This document shows positions 58,000 to 64,000 of a DNA stretch of 64,000 nucleotides, piece after piece; the stretch's first letter is position 1; every line of letters starts with the position of its first letter. Made by a program: the position numbers and the translations under genes. This DNA is from Aestuariibius violaceus (GTDB taxonomy: Bacteria > Pseudomonadota > Alphaproteobacteria > Rhodobacterales > Rhodobacteraceae), in contig NZ_JBFONT020000003.1 in the NCBI RefSeq assembly GCF_040779325.2, positions 305,783-369,782 on the forward strand, in the 5' to 3' direction. The notes beneath the pieces are model-generated. The model was not told the DNA's origin and searched no databases. It worked only from the letters and a program-made list of their open reading frames with translations.

Positions 58000-58485
58000 T
58001 CAGTCGTCGTCGCTGAAGCGGTCGAACTTCATCCGCGTCAGCTCGGCCGTGGTGTAGGCCATCGGGTCGACGCCCAGCTGCGCAGCAAGCTGCAGGTGAC
58101 CGGCGCCCGGCGTGTTGCGGGTCGAGACGATGCCGTTGCTGCCACCGGTCAGGCGGTTCACGGTCACGCTGTCATTGTCTTCCAGCGCCCGCCGCAGGAC
58201 GATCAGCTCGTTCACGCTGTAGCTGGCCGGATCGACGCCGAGTTGGGCGGCAAGTTGCGCATGACCGGCGGAGATCCCGACGCTCTGGGTCGAGGGGACC
58301 GCGCCGCCGGTGATCTGGCGGATGCGCTGGTGGTCGTTGTCCTGGACCGCGCGGCTGAGCTGGATCAGCTCGCTCGTGGAGTAGGTGCCGGGGGCGACGC
58401 CCAGCTGGGCGGCAAGCTGATCGCTGGCGAGCGCCGGAGCGGCGATGAGAGCGGCAACAGCGGCGGGGAGGAGGATCTTGAACAT
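58000..58485 (-). CDS. Secreted protein with three internal repeats
   Basis: The start at ATG 58485 (MFKILLPAAVAALIAAPALA) has AAAGGA upstream and carries a signal peptide; 161 residues. The mature protein is almost only three ~45-residue repeats: QLAAQLGVAPGTYSTSELIQ, QLAAQLGVDPASYSVNELIV and QLAAQLGVDPMAYTTAELTR. The first two continue LSRAVQDND and LRRALEDND. Each begins QLAAQLGV-P-x2-Y(S/T). I recall similar short repeat proteins as common in Rhodobacterales, without a known job. It is followed by the exported SDR and preceded 34 bases upstream by a 49-residue secreted peptide gene. Confidence 0.8.
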   Translation of the reverse strand: MFKILLPAAVAALIAAPALASDQLAAQLGVAPGTYSTSELIQLSRAVQDNDHQRIRQITGGAVPSTQSVGISAGHAQLAAQLGVDPASYSVNELIVLRRALEDNDSVTVNRLTGGSNGIVSTRNTPGAGHLQLAAQLGVDPMAYTTAELTRMKFDRFSDDD

Positions 58486-58519
58486 GGGTCTGGGTCCTTT
58501 CTGAGGGGGTTGGGTGAGG

Positions 58520-58669
58520 TCAGTTGGTTGCGTCGGCCCGGGCCGCGGCCTCGTAGGCGGCGAGCATTTCGGGCGTGGCGATGGTGTTCTCCTGCGGGGC
58601 AAGCCGGACCTCTTCCGAGAGGCTACTGCCGAGGGCGATGGCGATGGAGAGGGCGGCGATCTTCAGCAT
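58520..58669 (-). CDS. Small secreted peptide (49 residues)
   Basis: Read on the minus strand from ATG 58669 with AAAGGAG seven bases upstream: MLKIAALSIAIALGSSLSEE, then VRLAPQENTIATPEMLAAYE and AAARADATN. The first ~17 residues form a signal-like hydrophobic helix. It lies 34 bases ahead of the three-repeat protein gene and, with it, is the first gene of the minus-strand unit divergent from the LysR gene. No family is recognised; the ribosome site and signal make it likely real. Confidence 0.65.
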   Translation of the reverse strand: MLKIAALSIAIALGSSLSEEVRLAPQENTIATPEMLAAYEAAARADATN

Positions 58670-58767
58670 GACTGGCTCCTTTGAGTGATCCTTGGTCTTC
58701 CGTCTGTGATGACCGAGAAATAGCGATTGCCTGATGTGTCGAGTAGCCCCTAGTCATGCACTTATTA

Positions 58768-58784
58768 ATTGCGCTATATGCAAT
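58768..58784. promoter_or_regulatory. Palindromic operator candidate for the LysR regulator
   Basis: ATTGC-GCTATAT-GCAAT is a 5-bp inverted repeat with an A+T-rich centre and fits T-N11-A. It lies between the divergent LysR gene and the secreted-protein unit, three bases before the chosen LysR start. Confidence 0.5.
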
Positions 58785-58786
58785 TT

Positions 58787-59689
58787 ATGGCAGACCCCAA
58801 TGTTGAGCTCTTCCTCCGCGTGGTGGAGACCGGAAGCCTCAAGGCCGCCGCGGCCGAGGCGAAGGCGGACCCGTCCTCCGTCACGCGACGGATCGCCAAG
58901 CTGGAGGAACGGCTGGGTGCGAAGCTTCTGATCCGCTCGACCCGCCGGTCGCGGCCCACCGAAGCGGGGCAGGCCTATTACGACGGGGTGCGGCGCATCG
59001 TGGCCGAGCAGGCCGCGCTCGAGGCCGAGATCGCAGGGCTTGCCGATACGCCGCGGGGCCTCTTGCGGGTGACGGCGCCGGTCGATTTCGGCGCGCGCTT
59101 CGTGACACCGGTGGTCGACCGCCTCCTGTCGGAGCACCCGGACCTCTCGGTCGAACTCAACCTCGGGAGCGAGTTCGCCGACCTGCGCGAGTCGAACGTG
59201 GACGTGGCGGTGCGGATCGGCACGCTTTCGGATAGCGCGCTGATCGCCCGCCGGTTCGGCGAGGTGCCGCGCGCCATCGTCGTTGCCCCCTCCTATTTCG
59301 AGCGGTACGACCGGCCCGAGCGGCCGGAGGACCTGGCGCGGCACTCCTTCATCTTCTACCGCCCCGCGCCCGAGATGAAGCTGCACCTCGTCCGCGGGGA
59401 GGAGCGGGTCTCGGTCGCGGTCGGCCGATCCCGGATCGCGGTGAACAGCATGGCGGCGGTCCGGGAGCTCATGTTCTCGGGGCAGGGGATGGTGCTGTCG
59501 CCGCTCTGGGCCTGCGAGGACGCGCTGGCGGACGGCCGGGTCGTGCGGGTGCTGGAGGACTGGCACAGCCCGGCCTTCCCGCTGCACGGCGTCTTCCTGC
59601 CAGGCCCCTTCCGCCCGGCGAAGCTGCGCGTCTTCCTTGACGCGATGGCGGCGCAGGCCAAGGCGGAACCGTCGCTGGCCGCCACGTGA
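58787..59689 (+). CDS. LysR family transcriptional regulator
   Basis: The start chosen is ATG 58787 (MADPNVELFLRVVETGSLKA), as upstream starts at 58769 and 58778 fall in a palindrome likely to be the operator; 300 residues. The winged helix is FLRVVETGSLKAAAAEAKAD, then PSSVTRRIAKLEERLGAKLL, with RSTRRSRPTEAGQAYY; the substrate-binding half starts at GLLRVTAPVDFGARFVTPVV. This is the common CrgA-like branch. It likely controls the divergent minus-strand unit of secreted proteins, SDR and AKR genes. The inducer is unknown. Confidence 0.92.
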   Translation: MADPNVELFLRVVETGSLKAAAAEAKADPSSVTRRIAKLEERLGAKLLIRSTRRSRPTEAGQAYYDGVRRIVAEQAALEAEIAGLADTPRGLLRVTAPVDFGARFVTPVVDRLLSEHPDLSVELNLGSEFADLRESNVDVAVRIGTLSDSALIARRFGEVPRAIVVAPSYFERYDRPERPEDLARHSFIFYRPAPEMKLHLVRGEERVSVAVGRSRIAVNSMAAVRELMFSGQGMVLSPLWACEDALADGRVVRVLEDWHSPAFPLHGVFLPGPFRPAKLRVFLDAMAAQAKAEPSLAAT

Positions 59690-60606
59690 GGTTGGAGGGC
59701 TCCCCCAACACGAAGCTCGGTGACTCGTCCCAGAAAATGCCTGCGAACTCTCCGAAAAGGGACGGTTAGGTCATCCCCCGACTTTCAGAGTGTCGCCTCG
59801 AGAGCAGGCTGGTGAAACGACCAGCCGAGACAGCTTTTGCGTTTCAGATGGGTCGGTCGTCGCGCTTTGACTGCATACAAAGACAGGTGAAGGGTCTGCC
59901 GATACGCATTCCGATGTGGGCTGCGTGACCGCCGAACCCGCCATTCGAGCATCGTGCAACATCAGTGAGTGTGGGCTCGATCCAAATTTGCTGCGCTGCC
60001 GCGCGACGCGCTCAGAAATCCGACTATGGGCATCAGCGGCCCGAAGCCGACCTTGACCACGCGACCGACACGCTGCGGCGCGGCCCGTCGAAGGAGACAT
60101 TCGCTGCAAGTGCGAGAGACTAATCGGACCGAATTGGAGTTCGGGGCCTTTCAGTCATTCAATCTATTTGAGCTAATGGATGATTTAGGCGGTTCGCGAC
60201 ATGATCATCTGTACAGGCATCTTCGCTGAAAGAAACAACCTTTAATTGATGCCCGCTTTTGCCAACGGTCATCAATGCATTGTGCAGCAAATTCTGCTTT
60301 TTTAGCGGATGTTAGAATGTCGCCAAAAAGACACGAAAGGCGGCCCCTAATTGCCATCGGCGGAAACACGCTTGCCTGAATCCTGACCAGCGGTTTTATT
60401 GGATTCGTCTGAGAACCGGCGATGCTAAAACGCCGCATCGCCAAGATGCCGATTTCAGGACGATCCGGGGGCCAAGGCCCTTTCGGCGCAGACAACAGGC
60501 TAGTTTGAAACCGAGCCACGGGCGCGGGGTCAATCGTGTGTTGTTGGTCGAGGACATGAATCATCCGTTGGACATGTGCCTGGCTCCAAAAGGATGGGAA
60601 CGTTCA
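59690..60606. other. 900-base gap without a recognised gene
   Basis: The largest gene-free stretch of the window. Several open frames cross it, none with a ribosome site. The 60110-60330 part is A+T-rich and should include the promoter of the HYR-repeat gene. AAAAGGA at about 60588 is a possible ribosome binding site for it. The left part may be decayed coding sequence. Confidence 0.4.
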
Positions 60607-63600
60607 ATGCGGCGAATTTTGACAGCAGTTCTGATGATTGTAGCTTGGGTTTCGGGTTGGCGGGCACAACGCCCGCGCAGACTGTATCGAGAATGCTTCG
60701 GGATCATCGCGCTGCTGCTTTTGGCAGTTGGCGCTGAGGCAATCACTGTTAATGGCGGGATAGCAGTTTCCGGGTCGCAGAATGCCGCTGGTACTACCGG
60801 AGCATTCTGCTCAGATACCGAAATCACTTATAATCTGGATGTTACGGGGGTGACAAACGATGTCGCTGACGGGCTTTTCAACCCCCAGGGTGATCGGTTC
60901 ATCGTGCGGCTGATAGATGCCAATAATGATATAATCGCCAGCAATGGCTTCGTCATTCCCGTGGGCACCACCCTGAATAGCGGTGTGAGCATCCGTGTCG
61001 GCGACAGGGCTAGATCCGTCGATGCGCTCGTGGCACCAACGCTGCGCCCATTCCGCATGCAGATCTTTGAAAGCACGACACCAACCAATACCGACAGGTT
61101 CACCGCCAGTGGCCCGGCGCTTTTCACCTCGTCGGCGTTTGATCCTGCGGGTGGCGGTGCCTTCGCTGCAACCGGCTGCTCCGGCGTTCCCGGCGGTGCG
61201 GTCACGGACACGACCCCGCCAGTCATTAACGTGCCTGCCAATATCACGGTCAACACCGATCCAGGTCAGCCCACAGCGGTAGTCACCTACTCGGTCACCG
61301 CAACCGACAACATCGGCGTCACCGCTGGCCCGACACGCACCGCCGGTCCGGCTTCGGGTGCAGCCTTCCCGGTCGGTACCACCACCGTGACGCACACCGC
61401 TTCGGATGCAGCAGGCAACACCGCACAGGCAGACTTCGTAGTGACCGTTGTCGACAACGAGCCACCGGTCTTCATCACAGTGCCTGCCGATATCTCGGTG
61501 AACACCGATCCAGGTCAATCCACAGCGGTGGTCAACTTCAACGCTTTTGCAGACGATAATGCCGGCGCCGTCTCATTCACCATTATCTCATCTCCCACAG
61601 CCGGCTTGGGGCCCGGATCCGCCTTCCCGATTGGCGTCACGACTATCATTATTTCCGCCATCGACGATGCTGGCAACACCGCCAACCACAGCTTTACTAT
61701 TACGGTGGACGATGGCGAAGCACCTGCATTCACCTCTTCGCAGGCACCGATCACAGTGGATACCGATCCGGGTCTGAACACTGCGATCGTGACCTACCCA
61801 ACCCCGACCGCGGTCGACAATTCAGGGACGGCAACCGTGACACGAACCGCTGGCCCGGCCTCGGGCTCTGCTTTCCCACTCGGCGCCACGACTGTCACGC
61901 ATCAGGCAAGCGATGGCGCGGGCAACACCACCGACCAGAGCTTTACTGTGACGGTGACAGATGGCGAGCTGCCCGTGTTCACCTCATCGCAAGCACCGAT
62001 CACTGTGAATACTGATCCGGGGCAAACCACCGCTGTGGTCAGTTATCCAACCCCCACGGCAACCGACAATGCGGGACCGGCCATGGTGACCCGGATTGCG
62101 GGACCCGCCTCGGGATCGGCTTTTCCGCTTGGCACCACCACGGTCACCCATCGCGCGACCGACGGGGCTGGCAACACAGCTGACCAAAGCTTCACCGTAA
62201 CGGTGATGGATGCTGAGGTGCCGGTTTTCACCTCGACCCAAGCCGATATCAACGTCGATATCGACTTCAATCAAACCTCGGCGGTAGTAGATTATCCAAC
62301 GCCAACAGCCACCGATAATGGTGAGTCAGTCACAGTGACACGGATCGCAGGCCCTGCCTCCGGTAGCGCCTTCCCTGTGGGGACCACGACCGTAACCCAC
62401 CGTGCGACGGATGGATCGGGCAATACCGCCGACCAGAGCTTTACAGTGACCATCGCGGTTGTTTCGCCGGGTACAGTTGAGTTCATCATCAACAGCCCGG
62501 CGGACACGGTGATCAGCTTTACGTCCGGCACACCGGCCTTCAACGTCGATGTGGCAGTGACGGGCGGCACCGGCAGTTCGGGCGCGCTTCAGGTCGTGCC
62601 GGGCACCTATGCTGCCAGCTTCACAGTTGCAGGCGGCTTCGGCGTGACCGGTGGTAACTGCTCAAATCCCGCGGGCGCGGTCGATACCAGAGCGCAGACG
62701 CTGGGCCTGACATTCGCCCCGGGCGAAAGCTATGTCTGCACGGTGACACTGGTCGATTCTGTTGAGACGACAAGCGACATGATCCAGTCGTTTATCGATG
62801 CTCGGGGGCGCCTTATCATCGCCAACCAGCCCGATGCTGCACGCCGCATTGGCCGTTTCACGGGGCAAGCCGGCGACGCAGGCGTGACCATGTTTGGCCA
62901 ACGTCTGCCGTTTGACACGCCGCTGAGCGTCAATGTGGGTCAAGACTTAACAAAGCTCGGCTTCTCGACCTCATCATTCGACGGGCCTGATGCACTCTGG
63001 GACTTTTGGACCGAAGCCACGGTTGCCCGCTTTGATCAGGACACGTCGGACGGCGACTTCTTCATTCTGCATTTCGGCTTCGACAAGCGGATCTCGGACA
63101 ATACGCTGATGGGGCTTGCCGCGCAGATCGACCGCACAGAGCAGATGGACACGGCAGGTCCAAGCAGTATCGAAGGCACCGGTTGGATGATCGGGCCCTA
63201 CTACACGCGGCGCATGGCCGAGCGTCTGTTCTTCGATGCGTCGTTGAAATGGGGTCGTGCCGATAACACGATTTCTCCTCTTGGCACGTTCTCGGATTCG
63301 TTCGATTCGACCCGGTTCCTGGCTACTGCTGCACTTATCGGAGATCGTGATTTCGGCATGCTGAATGTGCAGCCGGAATTCAGACTCACGTACTTCACGG
63401 AGACGACCGATGCTTATGTTGACGGTGTGAACGTAACCATCCCTGAACAGGAAACCCGGCAGGGTGAGGCGGAGGTTAAAGCACGATTCTCGACCGATAT
63501 GGCTGTGAAGAGCGGCCAGATGTTCGCGCCGTATTTCGGCATCGACGGCATTTGGACATTCGAGTCTACCTCAGCCGCAGGGGCAGCGCCGAGCATCGAG

Positions 63601-63747
63601 GAAGGCTTGCGTGGCCGGATCAATACCGGGTTCAGCCTAACCAACCACAACAGCTCAGTCTTGGAATTTGGGGTCAGCTATGACGGGTTGGGCGATGACA
63701 GCTACGAGTCGGTCGCGCTATCGCTTGGCTTCAACATATCGTTCTGA
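60607..63747 (+). CDS. Large surface protein: five HYR repeats plus C-terminal beta-barrel
   Basis: The chosen start is ATG 60607 (MRRILTAVLMIVAWVSGWRA), 1046 residues; earlier starts to 60505 add 34 residues without a signal. An unusually long signal region ends near LLLLAVGAEA. A beta domain (~45-195) precedes five HYR domains of ~83 residues each (~201-617), e.g. TPPVINVPANITVNTDPGQP; repeats 3-5 share the ...TAGPASGSAFPLG...TVTH core. Then a Cys-containing beta domain (~620-715) and an autotransporter-like barrel with aromatic end LSLGFNISF, closing with Phe. HYR domains are usually surface adhesion modules. The outer-membrane barrel and repeats suggest a cell-surface adhesin. Confidence 0.82.
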   Translation: MRRILTAVLMIVAWVSGWRAQRPRRLYRECFGIIALLLLAVGAEAITVNGGIAVSGSQNAAGTTGAFCSDTEITYNLDVTGVTNDVADGLFNPQGDRFIVRLIDANNDIIASNGFVIPVGTTLNSGVSIRVGDRARSVDALVAPTLRPFRMQIFESTTPTNTDRFTASGPALFTSSAFDPAGGGAFAATGCSGVPGGAVTDTTPPVINVPANITVNTDPGQPTAVVTYSVTATDNIGVTAGPTRTAGPASGAAFPVGTTTVTHTASDAAGNTAQADFVVTVVDNEPPVFITVPADISVNTDPGQSTAVVNFNAFADDNAGAVSFTIISSPTAGLGPGSAFPIGVTTIIISAIDDAGNTANHSFTITVDDGEAPAFTSSQAPITVDTDPGLNTAIVTYPTPTAVDNSGTATVTRTAGPASGSAFPLGATTVTHQASDGAGNTTDQSFTVTVTDGELPVFTSSQAPITVNTDPGQTTAVVSYPTPTATDNAGPAMVTRIAGPASGSAFPLGTTTVTHRATDGAGNTADQSFTVTVMDAEVPVFTSTQADINVDIDFNQTSAVVDYPTPTATDNGESVTVTRIAGPASGSAFPVGTTTVTHRATDGSGNTADQSFTVTIAVVSPGTVEFIINSPADTVISFTSGTPAFNVDVAVTGGTGSSGALQVVPGTYAASFTVAGGFGVTGGNCSNPAGAVDTRAQTLGLTFAPGESYVCTVTLVDSVETTSDMIQSFIDARGRLIIANQPDAARRIGRFTGQAGDAGVTMFGQRLPFDTPLSVNVGQDLTKLGFSTSSFDGPDALWDFWTEATVARFDQDTSDGDFFILHFGFDKRISDNTLMGLAAQIDRTEQMDTAGPSSIEGTGWMIGPYYTRRMAERLFFDASLKWGRADNTISPLGTFSDSFDSTRFLATAALIGDRDFGMLNVQPEFRLTYFTETTDAYVDGVNVTIPEQETRQGEAEVKARFSTDMAVKSGQMFAPYFGIDGIWTFESTSAAGAAPSIEEGLRGRINTGFSLTNHNSSVLEFGVSYDGLGDDSYESVALSLGFNISF
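61204..62457 (+). repeat. Five tandem HYR-coding repeats (~249 bp units)
   Basis: Boundaries are near 61204, 61456, 61708, 61957 and 62206, ending at about 62457. Each unit codes one HYR domain. Units 3, 4 and 5 are clearly related at DNA level, e.g. the shared coding of GPASGSAFP and TVTH, so copy number may vary by recombination. Confidence 0.75.
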
Positions 63748-63953
63748 GGGGGTAGCCCAAAACCCCGGATATGCCGCTCATATAAGGGAACCCGCATGCA
63801 CAAATGAAAGCAAAAGTCGAATCGGTGAAGGTATGGCAAGTCCGCGCCTCGCGTTTGACCAAAGAGCAAGGATCGGCGTATTTCGTTGAAGAACTCGTCC
63901 TTGATCGATGCGTAAGTCGCTGATTCAATTCTTTCCATAGGGAGGAATTGGGG
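63748..63953. other. Gap before IS1182-type element
   Basis: About 200 bases after the barrel protein. The right part should contain the left inverted repeat of the insertion sequence that begins here; its boundary is not visible without the other end. No gene. Confidence 0.4.
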
Positions 63954-64000
63954 ATGATGGGACCAAAGCAGGAAGCGCAGGCGGCACTGTTCTACGAGTT
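63954..64000 (+). mobile_element. IS1182-family transposase, first 15 codons (partial)
   Basis: A GGAGG ribosome site is followed by ATGATGGGACCAAAGCAG...: MMGPKQEAQAALFYE, cut by the window end. This opening is the recognised start of IS1182-type DDE transposases (MMGPKQ-x-Q-x-ALFYEF). Whether the element is whole cannot be seen. Confidence 0.7.

Noticed and set aside
1..64000. CRISPR array, rRNA operon, prophage or type VI structural genes
   Set aside because: No regularly spaced short repeats, no rRNA sequence, and no tail, sheath, VgrG, Hcp or ClpV-like product was seen on either strand.

Overview
The window reads as chromosome of an alphaproteobacterium, most probably Rhodobacterales (Roseobacter group). 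Grounds: a B12-dependent class II ribonucleotide reductase end (nrdJ), a CckA-type hybrid kinase, a GTTC-N7-GTTC type SOS box before recA, a RamA-like corrinoid activator, the DUF1194, DUF6356, DUF1513 and Hint-domain genes, and G+C-rich codon use. Most of it is ordinary core chromosome, interrupted by small patches of acquired DNA.

Layout. 1-610: end of nrdJ, its terminator and tRNA-Leu(CAA). 610-5130: a small island after that tRNA, bounded by two decayed IS3-family transposases, carrying a three-gene minus-strand cassette: a DUF4123 (type VI secretion adaptor) protein, a 470-residue HExxH metallopeptidase-like effector and a small lipoprotein that is probably its immunity protein. 5.7-11.0 kb: a periplasmic iron-type operon (imelysin, small secreted protein, di-heme oxidoreductase, second imelysin, DUF1513). 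11.2-19.2 kb: flavin monooxygenase, a degenerate prepilin-peptidase-like membrane protein, a PAS-GGDEF-EAL protein, and a two-gene unit (unknown protein plus MFS exporter) with a CtrA-like box. 19.3-24.1 kb: tRNA-Gly(CCC), methyltransferase, fasciclin protein, RamA-like activator, Lrp/AsnC regulator, DUF6356. 24.2-38.6 kb: housekeeping genes (guaB, rsmB, cckA, recA, alaE, alaS, typA, tRNA-Leu(UAG), tig).

38.9-41.2 kb: a polymorphic toxin gene split by a frameshift, followed by an A+T-richer immunity-like gene. 41.3-51.9 kb: DUF1194, ppsA and L-lactate dehydrogenase (overlapping), an orphan SUKH/SMI1-KNR4 immunity-type gene, a PfkB kinase, the rpsF-rpsR-rplI operon, lrgA-lrgB and small envelope proteins. 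52.2-59.7 kb: acetamidase/formamidase with a zinc-ribbon-like insert, an exported agmatine-deiminase homologue, aldo/keto reductase, an exported short-chain dehydrogenase, a secreted three-repeat protein, a 49-residue secreted peptide, and a divergent LysR regulator. 60.6-63.7 kb: a large surface protein with five HYR repeats and a C-terminal beta-barrel. The window ends inside the start of an IS1182-type transposase.

The most notable theme is interbacterial conflict: an adaptor-effector-immunity cassette at a tRNA gene, a broken toxin/immunity pair and an orphan SUKH gene lie within about 45 kb, with no secretion machinery in view. Function calls rest on reading motifs in the translated sequence; no database search was possible.
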